Assembly (NCBI GenBank): GCA_036897485.1
Contig: JAYMTF010001391.1
Location: forward strand, 1-23,711
From: Pelargonium nanum
Lineage: Eukaryota; Streptophyta; Magnoliopsida; Geraniales; Geraniaceae
Length of the DNA stretch: 23,711 bases
Reading direction: 5' to 3'
Part shown: in pieces, positions 13,307-23,600 of the stretch
How the letters are laid out: every line of letters begins with the position of its first letter
How positions within the stretch are numbered: the stretch's first letter is position 1
The notes under the pieces: model-generated
The model's database searches: none
What the model saw: the letters and a program-made list of their open reading frames with translations, nothing else
What the model was told of the DNA's origin: nothing
Program-made: the position numbers and the translations under genes

Positions 13307-15316
13307 ATGTCTGGGAAAGGCGCAAAGGGTCTGATAATGGGCAAAAACGCCGCCGCCAACAAGGACAAAGACAAGGACAAGAAGAAACCCACCTCTCGCT
13401 CCTCTCGCGCCGGTCTCCAGGTTCGTCTTCCAGATCTTTCTCTCCACTCTCGACATTTTAATTTTCTGAGTTTTTTGGTTGATTCTGCTCCCATTGCTGT
13501 TGCTTTTGGTGTTTGGGTTCGACCCATTTGGGTAATTTTAATTTTGTGGGTTTTTGGTGGAGTTTGACTATTAGATTTCGCTTTTTGGGTAGCTAATTCA
13601 AGAAAAGGCTTCGGTTATTTTTGTGTCTGGGACCTTGACTTTGCTGGTAATGTAGCTGTTTGGCTCAGTTTTAGGCTGAGTTTTTAGCCTGGAAAAGCAG
13701 GACATGATAGTAGGGGTTGTTGATATTACTATTATTTTTGTGCTATTAAATTGTAAGGAAAGGTTCTTAAGGTATCAATAATGGTGCTGTTTTGTTATCT
13801 ATTGATGAATAGATTTTAAAGATAATTAGAGTGTTGACTCTTGGCAGCAGTCTTTAGCTGTTCATGTACTCAATTGTGTTCAAGATTCTAATGCATAAGT
13901 TGGTTAAGAACTTGGTTTATAGATGCTTAAGCTTAAATAGAAAGGTTGTGTTGGGTTCTCATGAAACTGAGTGTTTTCCCGGGTGTGTTCCTTTTAGAGC
14001 TATTGTTTGTGCTTATCTTGTAGTATAGGTCACTCACATCGTGCATCATTGCTCGTACTTATTCATATAACCTTGCACGCTTCACATGATAAGTTTCATT
14101 AGGATTTGATTATCACTGCTCTGGGGTTTTGCTACATTGCAAAATAAAATTAAACTACGAGAGGAAAATTTTAATTCGACTACAAGCCAAGAATAACTCT
14201 GTGACTTCTTTTAGTGATTTATGATATAGTTATATGGATGATGGATTCCTTAAGTATCTTTTATTTTGTTTGGGTTGGGATCATGATGTAGCTACAAAGT
14301 TCATGGATAAACACCACCAACAATGTTTTGGTGGCCTATTTTCAAGCCTGATTGATAACCATTTTGTCATAACAACTGATTAGTGGCCTATTTGAATCGC
14401 GTAGTTACCCACTTGGCATCTTACAGGGCCTGTGTTAAGCATTCACATTGGACATCTCTTTGCATCATGTTCATGTTTTAGGTTCAATCTAGGACCAAGC
14501 AAAATTTTCCTGCCCGGTCCCCTAGTGGATGGCTTAATGGTTTGAAACACACTTTTGTATAAGATGACTTGGGTTCGAATCCCATTGGGTGGGGTGGGGA
14601 GGAGGGATTTTGGGAAAAGGAGAGATCTACTTCCTAGTGTAGCTCAGCACATTGGGCCATTTTTTTAGAAAAAGAAAAAATTCCTGAATAAATTACCTGA
14701 TTTGATGAAGGCTATAGTCTATACATATGTAATTATCTACCAGTTTATATACTGCTCTTATACCCTTCTCAGATTTCTCAATGATTGCTTAACTGGTATG
14801 AATGCATGAGGTGTGTCTTGTTGGACTGATTTTGGACATTTATCTTGGTTTAGACTTTTTAAATAGTTCAGGGGAACACATGGCAGTATATCTTTGGAAC
14901 ATATTGTTTTAAGCTGGTTTGATACATTAGGTGTCAAGTGTTGTGGTTTTAGTAACAAGTTATTATTCTGGTACTTCTTGTGTTTCACTGAGATTTCTTG
15001 TGCAATTTGCAACCTGCAGTTCCCAGTTGGCAGGATCCATCGTCTCCTTAAGTCAAGGACCACAGCAAATGGGAGAGTTGGAGCTACAGCTGCCGTCTAT
15101 TCTGCTGCTATATTAGAGTATTTGACTGCGGAAGTGCTGGAGCTTGCAGGCAATGCGAGCAAAGATCTTAAGGTGAAGCGTATCACGCCCAGGCATCTGC
15201 AACTTGCGATTCGGGGTGACGAAGAACTTGATACCCTGATCAAAGGAACCATTGCCGGTGGAGGTGTAATTCCTCACATCCACAAGTCACTCATCAACAA
15301 ATCATCCAAAGAGTAG
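13307..15316 (+). CDS. HTA9: histone variant H2A.Z (HTA9-like; 2 exons, 136 aa)
   Basis: This replacement histone is exchanged into nucleosomes by the SWR1 complex. It marks +1 nucleosomes and responsive gene bodies, with known roles in temperature sensing and flowering control in plants. Exons are 13307-13420 and 15020-15316, joined in frame at CAG|GTTCGT ... CTGCAG|TTCCCA. The product begins [14 protein letters not shown], very close to Arabidopsis HTA9. It has a lysine-rich tail with DKDKDKKK (20-27), then the histone fold ([48 protein letters not shown]) and the H2A.Z-specific docking region [12 protein letters not shown]. It ends INKSSKE. It lacks the SPKK tail of plant H2A.W and the SQEF of H2A.X, so the variant call is firm. 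The ATG at 13307 is preferred over an in-frame ATG at 13148, which lies upstream of the TATA box. The paralogue-level name is less certain. Confidence 0.96.
13421..15019 (+). other. H2A.Z intron
   Basis: A 1599-nt T-rich intron separating the basic N-terminal tail from the histone fold. It holds a SINE-like copy at about 14513-14680 in the gene's own orientation. I see nothing else recognisable. Confidence 0.85.
14513..14680 (+). mobile_element. tRNA-derived SINE in the H2A.Z intron
   Basis: A box A-like tagtggatggcttaatgg (14523-14540) is followed 30 bp later by a perfect-looking box B, gggttcgaatccc (14571-14583). A G-rich body and an A-rich end (14668-14680) follow. The spacing is tRNA-like but no tRNA cloverleaf or anticodon arm fits. 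The flanks share ttcctg (14507-14512 and 14681-14686) next to A-rich DNA, a weak candidate target duplication. The element lies in the transcribed direction of the host gene. Confidence 0.7.
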
Positions 15317-16804
15317 TTTTCTAATTGATAAAGTTGCATTAATTTTGCAAACTTTCAATGGCTAGATAGAAAGTCCGTAGTTATGACTGATCTAGGATAA
15401 CTTTTCGCTTTCTGCTATGGAGTTGTGTTGCATTTTTATATGTTCAATTTGTTTTTGGCCATACTTGTGAACTTGGTATGTTTTTTACAGTCTGTTGTGA
15501 TCTTGTGGATAATGTCATTGTCAGACAATTTCATCATTTAATCCATGCTTGTGAACTCTGATATTTCCTAAACCATACGGAGAATAGGTTGACTAATTGC
15601 TACACCAAGCTACTTAGTCCATAAATAAAATCTGGTAGTGGTGGTCCAAAGGTTACCTAACTCATTTCATTGGTGCCTTCCCTGTATATGGTTCAGGGCC
15701 AACAGCTATGGAAGGCTTGAAACCATAATGTGCTTGATCCAGCTTTAGAATTTTAGCTTATAAGCAGAGTTTTAAAGATCCTATACGGTAAAAGGTGAGT
15801 CAATCACTCTGGATGGTGTGTGTGGGTCCATAGTCTGAATTAGATGGGCAAGTTCTAGAAGATGTAATGTAATATTAATGAACTCTCATGATAGTTAAGA
15901 GATCAATGGCAGTTGCTATGAAATCAACCAGGAAGAGAAACACATTGTTCACTAGCAATCACAAGAGAAGACACTAGTTATTTGGACCAAAGCCATAGCA
16001 ATTCATTTCAGTATACCAAACAAATGACTCTGGGATGTTGACAACAATCTTCGTAAAAACAACTGCTATTGGCCGAGCCGTATAGGTACTTGTGCACAAC
16101 CTTGAAGTCTCGAGTTCGAGGCACCTCTAAGAACGTTGGACTTAGGTGTGTGATTAATATAAGTTTTTTTAAATAAAAAAAAATCAAACCATGATCACCA
16201 TGGAATGTCCCTTCCATACAATATACAGCAATTTCCCTACTTGTCTTCATTGTCAAGTTGACATTATCAATACCAGCCACATTCCCATTCTTAATATCAT
16301 GATTCATAACCAAACCAAAATTGGAGATAAGAAACACTGGTCTAACATATAACATTACTAGATTCAATTAGTTCCAACATCAAATTCCATCAATCTGAAT
16401 CCCAATTCAGGAAACTTAATACTCTGAACCTCTAATAAGCAGCTTCTAATTTGAAACTGTCACAATAGCTTCCCCCAAAACACAAAAGAATCTATACCTC
16501 CCCTATAATCTTTTACAGTATGCCCTACACAAGATCACATCCTGCAAAAGAGTCACAGGCAAAGCAGCCCAGAAACAAGCACACCCCATGACAAATCGAC
16601 ACAAAATCAAATGCCTTGCTCTTAACCACCATCAAAGCAAATGATCAGACCTAAAAGCACAATCTGGTTCCTAGAATCCCCACATGAATAGCAACAATAA
16701 GTTCCAATATTGCAGTTTAAGAAGTTAAATCTACCCACTAAACAGCCAGAACAATATCTCTAAAATATAGCTGAAAATGAATAAGAAAATATGATTTTTG
16801 AACT
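15317..16804. other. convergent spacer: 3' UTRs of H2A.Z and KCS
   Basis: H2A.Z (plus) and KCS (minus) end facing each other. The first few hundred bases are probably the H2A.Z 3' UTR; an AATAAA occurs at 15624-15629. The last few hundred, roughly 16500-16804, are probably the KCS 3' UTR. A SINE-like copy at 16066-16183 lies between. I see no other gene. Confidence 0.6.
16066..16183 (+). mobile_element. SINE-like tRNA-derived element
   Basis: A box A-like tggccgagccgtatagg (16070-16086) and a box B-like gagttcgaggc (16112-16122) are followed by a short body and an A/T-rich tail with aaataaaaaaaaa (16170-16182). No target duplication could be matched with confidence, so this is a less certain, probably older or shorter copy. 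The body differs from the other SINEs in the window, so it is likely another family. Confidence 0.55.
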
Positions 16805-18343
16805 TTAGATGGTCGCCACCTTTGGAACATCTACTGGGAAGTTGTCGATCTCATCCATCCATGGACTCTTTTCCTTCGCAGGGTTTATGGTCCTGAGAGC
16901 CTTCCATACCGCACTGTTACACTTGAACCCTGAACCAAATGCTATCTGCCATGTCCTATCTCCCCTCTTAATCCGGCCCTTGGCTTCTGTATAAGCCAAC
17001 TCATACCAGAGTGAACTGCTTGATGTGTTGCCAAATCGATAAAGTGTCATCCTAGAAGGCTCCATGTGCCATTCAGTTAGATGCAAGTTCTTCTCTAATT
17101 CATCCAAAACAGCCCTGCCACCAGCATGAATACAGAAATGCTCAAAAGCCAGTTTGAAATCTGGGATGTAAGGCTTGATTTTCATCTTTAAAAGTTTCCT
17201 CCCAACTAATGTAGCAAAAAATAACAGTTGTTCGGATGTTGGCAGAACAAGTGGCCCCAGTGTGGTGATGTTGGTCTTTAAAGCATCACCTGCAACTGCC
17301 ATGAGATCCTTTGACAAAGTAACGCCAACCTTCCCATCGGCATCTTCTTCTTGGGTAACACAGGTGAAACACTTATCATCAGCACCCTTGTGGGTGCGCA
17401 CTGTGTGAACCAATTGGTATTTGGATCTTCTTCTGTCAGAACTCTTGTTGGAAAGCAGTATAGCAGCTCCTCCCATTCGAAATAGGCAATTAGAAACAAG
17501 TTTTGATCGATCATTCCCAAAATACCAATTCAATGTGATATTTTCCATGCTGATAACCAATGCATAGGAGTTGGGATGGACCTGAAGAAGATCTTTTGCA
17601 AGATCAATTGAAATCAGACCAGCACTGCAACCCATCCCACCTAAGTTATAACTAGTAATATTCCCTCGAAGCTTGTAATGGTTTATAACCATAGCAGAAA
17701 GAGAAGGGGTTGGGTTGAACAAGCTACAGTTCACAATCAAGATCCCGATGTCTTTGGGTTTCACAGATGTCTTGGCAAAAAGTTCGTCAATGGCACCAAA
17801 CATCACGAGCTCAGCTTCTTTCCTGGCTTCTTTCATCGATGGGTTTGGAGGAATATTGAGGACAGCCTCTGGAAGGTAAGTTGATTCGCCAAGACCAGAC
17901 CTTGTAAGGATCTTCCGCTGGAACTCCAGATTCTCCTCCGAAAATGTACCAGTCATCGTAGACTGATCCATGAATATCTTCTTGGTGCACTTCCGAGCTT
18001 CTTCCGGTTTGTAGCAGGAAAAGTTGACAAGGTATACTGGGCGACGGCGGGTGAGAAAATAGAGGGTGCATAGGAAAACAAAGAGGGTTGAGCAGAGAAT
18101 GACAGAAATCAGATTGTACCGGAGATGCTCCCAGAGATCATACAGATCTTTGGGAGAAAACGTCGAGAGCTGTGCTGCAATTACAACCACAAGAGGCGAA
18201 AGAAAGAGGTACATTCCATGAGTGATGAGGTAATGGTATCCAAGCTTCACATATTTTAGCTTGATGGACTTTTTGAAATCAGGGAGGTTTCTGGATGATG
18301 ATGGTTGCTGCATCAAGGGTGTTTCAAGTTTAGTCTCTGTCAT
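16805..18343 (-). CDS. KCS11: 3-ketoacyl-CoA synthase, KCS11-like (512 aa)
   Basis: It condenses malonyl-CoA with a long-chain acyl-CoA, the first and chain-length-setting step of very-long-chain fatty acid elongation in the ER. The products supply cuticular wax, suberin, sphingolipids and phospholipids. Two N-terminal hydrophobic segments (about 43-62 and 78-98) anchor the enzyme. The FAE1/CUT1-type condensing domain follows (about 99-388), then the ACP_syn_III_C region (about 400-485). The expected catalytic triad is visible: Cys239 (GGMGCSAG), His406 (FCIHAGG) and Asn439 (YRFGNTSS). The sequence [20 protein letters not shown] and the close match throughout favour the KCS11/KCS4 branch; the exact paralogue is less sure. 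The coding part has no intron. The ATG at 18341-18343 is chosen because an intron acceptor (CAG at 18349-18351) lies five bases before it, which excludes the in-frame ATG at 18386-18388. Confidence 0.95.
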   Translation of the reverse strand: MTETKLETPLMQQPSSSRNLPDFKKSIKLKYVKLGYHYLITHGMYLFLSPLVVVIAAQLSTFSPKDLYDLWEHLRYNLISVILCSTLFVFLCTLYFLTRRRPVYLVNFSCYKPEEARKCTKKIFMDQSTMTGTFSEENLEFQRKILTRSGLGESTYLPEAVLNIPPNPSMKEARKEAELVMFGAIDELFAKTSVKPKDIGILIVNCSLFNPTPSLSAMVINHYKLRGNITSYNLGGMGCSAGLISIDLAKDLLQVHPNSYALVISMENITLNWYFGNDRSKLVSNCLFRMGGAAILLSNKSSDRRRSKYQLVHTVRTHKGADDKCFTCVTQEEDADGKVGVTLSKDLMAVAGDALKTNITTLGPLVLPTSEQLLFFATLVGRKLLKMKIKPYIPDFKLAFEHFCIHAGGRAVLDELEKNLHLTEWHMEPSRMTLYRFGNTSSSSLWYELAYTEAKGRIKRGDRTWQIAFGSGFKCNSAVWKALRTINPAKEKSPWMDEIDNFPVDVPKVATI

Positions 18344-18347
18344 TGCA

Positions 18348-18801
18348 CCTGTCAAAAAATCCAACCAAAAGTAAATTTTAAGCACCAAATCTGGAGATGT
18401 GAAAATCTGTCAGTCTTATACTACATATAAGTACATAACTTCAGTCCCAAACAATTAATCAGCTATGATTCCCATATTTATGGGAAGCTACTACAAATCC
18501 ATATTCTGTAGAACACCAAATCCTCAAAACTAATTCAACTACATTATGATATATGAAAAAAGGAAATCTTGTGCTTTCCCAATATAATCCCATAAAACCC
18601 TCAGTTTATCATTCAAGAATCAAATCCAACTAAACATCACTAAAACCCAGATATAAATTGGCAATTCAAACACAAACCCATATCAGAACCCACATCAAAA
18701 CAGCTCTTTTTAAATCTTTCACTGTAAATCAAAACTAAAATCACAGAAGAAGAAGACATCAATTGCAGAATTGAAGAGAAACCCAGATCTGAAAACTGAC
18801 C
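18348..18801 (-). other. KCS 5' UTR intron
   Basis: The minus strand has a donor CTTCAG|GTCAGT with its last exon base at 18801, and an acceptor TTTTTTGACAG|GTGCA ending at 18349, just before the ATG. The intron (18349-18800, 452 nt) is T-rich on its own strand. A leader exon lies between about 18960 and 18801. A 5' UTR intron is a common plant gene design and the splice sites are textbook, but no transcript was available. Confidence 0.7.
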
Positions 18802-18974
18802 TGAAGCGTGGAATCGCGCCCCAGATCGGTCGAATCTCCGCAGCAAACACCAAAGAGGGAAGGAGGTAGAGACGACAAGAGACGCAATAATATATGGAGG
18901 CCAGAGAGAGAGAAGAAAAAAGAATTGAAATTGAATAAAGTATAATTATAAAAAGGTGCGTAGGGACGAGTGGG

Positions 18975-18998
18975 TATATATATACATAAATATTTATA
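18975..18998 (-). promoter_or_regulatory. KCS TATA region
   Basis: The minus strand reads CCTATAAATA (18991-19000), followed by alternating TA at about 18975-18984. Either could be the TATA box for a transcript starting near 18960. GA-rich plus-strand runs at 18903-18912 and 19008-19020 are CT-rich on the gene strand, as in plant Y-patches. Confidence 0.5.
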
Positions 18999-19121
18999 GG
19001 ATTAGAGATAGAGAGAGAGACGATAATGCGAAAGCTCCCATGAAAGTAGCGAAGCGACGAGAAAGGAACGCGTTTTGAAGGAGGAGGAGGCGGCGCCGGC
19101 TAGTTTTCAAACTGTTGACTT

Positions 19122-19131
19122 AACGGCCGTT
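19122..19131. promoter_or_regulatory. palindromic MYB-type site upstream of KCS
   Basis: aacggccgtt is a perfect 10-bp palindrome holding the MYB core AACNG in both directions. It lies next to a W-box-like ttgact (19115-19120), about 130 bp upstream of the TATA region. MYB factors such as MYB94/MYB96 control wax KCS genes in Arabidopsis; binding here is inferred. Confidence 0.35.
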
Positions 19132-20661
19132 CGATTCCTTGTCGGGAACTGATAATCAAACGGTTGTGGACTTCTGTTGCCGATTCTACGCTCTCTCTGC
19201 TATGCCAGTTTGGCTCCGTCTTCGACTTCACTGTCTAATTCTTTTTCTTTTGGGACAATTTTTGTTGTTTTGTCGCTGCCACCAAAACGAGTTTTAACCA
19301 ATTTTGAATACTTGAAATTAGTTGAAAATATAATTTTTTTTTCAATAATGATATATTTAAATTGTTTTTTAATAATTAAAAATAAATTAGCAGTCTATTA
19401 TGAATCAACGTTTTGGTGCTTTGACACTGCTTTTCGATTTTCAAAACCTTATCCCACAAATAAAAATTTTGAAATTCTCATTCGATTAGTATTTCAAAAC
19501 GATAAGAATTTTAGTTCTTACGGCAAGTGATTTGCAAATTTATATTTTTTAAAGATTTTTTCTTCATATAATTTTTTTAGCACAATTTTTTCTTCATATA
19601 ATTGATGCACACCAATCTATTATTTTTATGAATAAAAATAGTAAGCAGGTTTATGAATGAGTTGACCAACTAATATTTTACACACTCAAAGATGGGAGTT
19701 AAAAAATGACAGATTATGACATTACATGAATTGTGAAATTTGAAAGCAATTTTAAACATTTAACTTTTTATATTGTATTGAAACATATTGTAATAAAATA
19801 TTTATAGCCATAGTCACGAATTATATTTGTGGGAGAAGAGTGATTCTTTAAAATTATATTATTATTAATATGTCAAAAAGAATCTATATATTAGGAAAAT
19901 TAAAAATATCATAATGCTAATATTTTAAAAACAATTTTGAGTGGCAAACTGGCAAATTTTAATTTTTTTCATATCTTTCTAACATATAACACACAATTTA
20001 AAATTTGATTTTGTCATTTCTTTTTCCTGCGGAATCTAGCTACCAGAAAATACGTATGGAATGTACATTTGGTTTGAGAAAGTTTAAGAAGAAACTTGAT
20101 CTTAAAATGCTTTTATTGGAGCACATTATTGGGACACTCTAGGATGACCTATACAATTAGTGCTCTTATTTGAGCACATTGTTTTGTTGGGACACTCTAA
20201 ATAAGATGAGTTATTAAAAAGATTAAAGGAGTATTTAATCCTCATACACCAAAACTGCTTTTATATATTTATTGATTTATTTAATAGATGGAAAAGTCTC
20301 ATAAATAACATTTCTAGAAGGGATTTAAAATTTAAAATTCAAATTAAATGTTTGTACAGCAACAAAATAGAAAAGTGAATATAATGGAAAAAGAAACAAA
20401 ATTTGAGAACTGGTCCACCTTGTTTCCAGGCTGTGTCTGTGAATGTGATTAGTCAGTTCCAAATAGAAACCAGACAAAGCATACGTTGTTTCAGTGCTGT
20501 TCACATGGATGCCAAAGCCCACATCACATGCTCTCTTCTCTTCTCTCTCCACTCAACTTTTTATTATTTTTTGTCACACACTTACATATATAAAATGGAC
20601 TATCTTGCAACAATTTCTGGGTTCTTGATCTTGTCAAATGCACATAAAGTTGAAACAATGC
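19132..20661. other. AT-rich spacer: KCS upstream region and HBP5 downstream region
   Basis: No gene is supported. Small duplications occur: ttttttcttcatataatt twice at a 30-bp offset (about 19555-19573 and 19585-19603), and the gagcacatt...gggacactct pair (20118-20198). The right end, roughly 20450-20661, is the probable HBP5 3' UTR. Confidence 0.55.
20118..20198. repeat. short imperfect direct repeat
   Basis: ggagcacattattgggacactct (20118-20140) recurs as tgagcacattg, a six-base insert and ttgggacactct (20171-20198). The stretch between them contains gtgctcttatttgagcac (20161-20177), which can form a small hairpin. It could be a remnant of a small transposon, but no ends can be defined. 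Confidence 0.5.
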
Positions 20662-23600
20662 TCAATCCGTTGTGAACTCCTCCAGCCAAATTAGCACTTC
20701 ATTCCTCTTCAATGCAACCAAAGAAAGACAAGAAATTAGCTATTCTTCAAGGTGGTGAATACAGAAAATAAAGGTCACTTCAGTCTGAAACTAGCAGAGT
20801 ACTGATACCAACACCTTATGGGAGGCTCGAGCCTGAGAGGGGGGATACAAGTGCCTTTAACCAACTTGCCCCGATGTCACAATTCTAGGAAGCAAGTTTA
20901 TGGTTACATACCAGCATAAAGCTCCATGTTCTGCCCCGATCATTGTAGCGAGCAAACAAATAACCCGTCTTAGGTTTGAGACCATCCTTAACAAGACTAG
21001 AGCGCAATGCCTTCTCTTTCTCTCGAACAATATCTTCAGTACATTTTCCACTGAACTTCACAACCGCAGCAATACCTCCTTCCACCTTTCTCAAGCTAAC
21101 TTCTTCTTGACTAGGTTCTGGTAAACTGGTTAAAAACTCAAAGATAAACCACAATGAAATGAAAGTTGAGATTCATAATCACTTTTTATTAGCTTTAAAG
21201 AAGTTTGGAGATCCATTTTGATAGCTTTCAAGTTCAGTTTCAAAATTTTATGACCAAATCACATATTGATAATGAGCCTCACCTATTCATATCTTTCTTC
21301 AATGGGAGAACTATTTGGATGGAAACTTGGGACATTTCAGCATCAGAAGATTGAGTGAAGACAGGAGTGGTCATTTGTATCTTCTCCGCCGTAGAATTCT
21401 TTCCAAAAATATACCTACACTTACAAAATCAACTACTACATATGGCACTTGCTTCTCTTGAGTTTAGACTCGAGCCTCAATTGTTACACTCGTTGATAAA
21501 AAAAAGTAGCGGATAACTAAATTGGCTTCCAACTACTCACCCAGCAACATCGTTGAAGCCCTTCGATCCAGTCATATTTTCTTCGTTCGTTTCCACAACT
21601 ACGAATGGCTCGTACTTTCTCACCTGTAGTTTCATTTGAAGATTAGTCAGGCAAGTAGTTCATCAAAATTCCAATTCTTCACTAACTTGAAAATGTGATT
21701 AGAAAGTACTGGTACAATATCATGTAAACAAAAGCCTTTAATTGAGTAGCTACTTATGGAAATCAAGAAAGTGAATGGGTTTTTTTAGTAAATCATATCA
21801 ATATTTTGGAAGAAAAAGCATAAATATTGTAGAGTGCACCTCATAATCTGCAGTCCTTTTCAGTATTTGATATTTGGGTGATTCCAAGTCTGGAGTTTTG
21901 TAAATCCACATCTGCAGAGAGTAACAATCTAGAAATAAGTAAGGGAAATAAATTGCAGATGCACAAATATGAGAATCTAATATGCCACTGAGACAGTACC
22001 TGCTTAAACATGTCCCACACAACTTCCAGAGAAGAATAATCATTTTTCTTCAAAGAATCCCAAAAGTCCTAAATGTATAAATAGTTAGTGTTTTTTATAA
22101 ATTAACCCTGGTTTTTTACTATTCACAATGTAAGATTGGTGATTAGTGGTTACTATGTGGCTGCAAAACTTGCCAGTTTGTGGGTTGATGCCCATAACAG
22201 AGGTTCCTGTGTAGATGAGTTCTGGTTTCCATGGAAGGAGCATGAACTTCATTACCATAGTCCATCTAGTAGTAATTTCATAAGGTCCTGTCTATAGCAA
22301 AACAATCAATTATAGATGCAAAAACTAAATGATACCAATGCATTTTTTTTTATAAAGATGAGATGAAGTACCTGAAATCAATCAATCAATCAATACATTC
22401 AATTTTATAAGTAACTCTGGAAATAAAACCATCTATACATTCATATTTAAATGTTACACCACCTCCCACTTGACCAAGTGATAGCAAGGATTGGGTGCAA
22501 GCGCGATGACTCATACGTGTGAGTGTGAGGTCATATTGTGCCGTTAATTGTATGATACGCACCATCTTATATTATGATGGATTAGATATAGACATAATTT
22601 TTATACCCAAATTCTATGATCTCTTTAAAATTATTATTTTTCTCTTGTATCCAAAATGTTGGATATTAATAAATAATATTTAAAAAGTGATTGAATCATT
22701 TAAATTTGATCAAAAAATTAAACTAAATATTTTTTATCTTAACCATATTTTATTTGATCATCAATTAAATAAAAAAAATCATATTTTTGCTTGATATATA
22801 TTGTCCAAACTCATACTGATTAGACGTTGAGTTAATATTAGTTCGAGTTAAGTTTATATTAGTATGCAATTACTTTTCATACGCTATGATCTTAATATGA
22901 ATTTTTTTCTATTCATTTCTCAATCCAAATGTTTTGAAATGAGTTGGGAGTAACAACCACGAGATTGAGTTGAATTCATATAAGTTCATAGTATATTATT
23001 TTTAATACGTTATTGTTTTAAATTGAAAGTTTTTCAATTCAATTATTCTCGATTCAAATAATATTTTATTGAGTTTTATAATTTATCTTTTCCGACGAGT
23101 AAAATATGTTGAACAACTATCCATCGAGGTCAATTTTGTCTAAATTAGTTAGACGATGATATGTCCTTGCCATTTCAAAGTCATTGGTCAATAATGATAC
23201 GTACTGTAATAAAATGAAAGTTGGCGTACCAAATTGGGTATGAACGACAAATCACCATTGTAACATTATTCGAAGAAGCAAAGATTGAAACTTTTGGTAG
23301 TGGTTGAGTCGTAAATATTATATTAGTACCTGCTTGACCCAGTGGAGTTGAAACTCAGGACTGAATAGATACTTCAAGAGAGCAATGTTGAAGAGATACC
23401 CATTAATGGTATCATGCTTTGTAATGGGGTCTCGGTACTTCACGCGCTCATCGTACGCCGTCCGATCAATCCCCTGATCATCAAATAGATGCGGAAGGTC
23501 CTCGTACAACAACTCCACTAGCCGCTTCACGTCCACCGTCGATTTCGCCGGAGCTTGGTCCACAAGGCTTGTCCTGACTGCCCATTTGGAGCTTTGGTCG

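Noticed and set aside
14523-14583. Possible tRNA gene
   Set aside because: Box A and box B fit, but no acceptor stem, anticodon arm or full cloverleaf can be drawn; a SINE head explains it better. The same applies to 12119-12175 and 16070-16122.
16008-16367. A 119-codon open frame on the minus strand
   Set aside because: It runs through the SINE-like copy and its tail and shows no known domain; probably chance.
18344-18388. In-frame upstream ATG for the KCS gene
   Set aside because: A strong intron acceptor lies between it and the conserved coding start, so it is probably intronic. It is kept only as a possible retained-intron product.
19177-19530. A 117-codon open frame on the plus strand
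   Set aside because: It consists of AT-rich low-complexity codons in a promoter-side spacer, with no recognisable protein family.
21463-21507. Box B-like agactcgagcctcaa followed by an A run in an HBP5 intron
   Set aside because: No box A at the right distance, and the intron is only 126 bp; not enough to call a SINE.
22378-22394. Short (aatc)n run
   Set aside because: A four- to five-unit microsatellite in an AT-rich intron, unremarkable.
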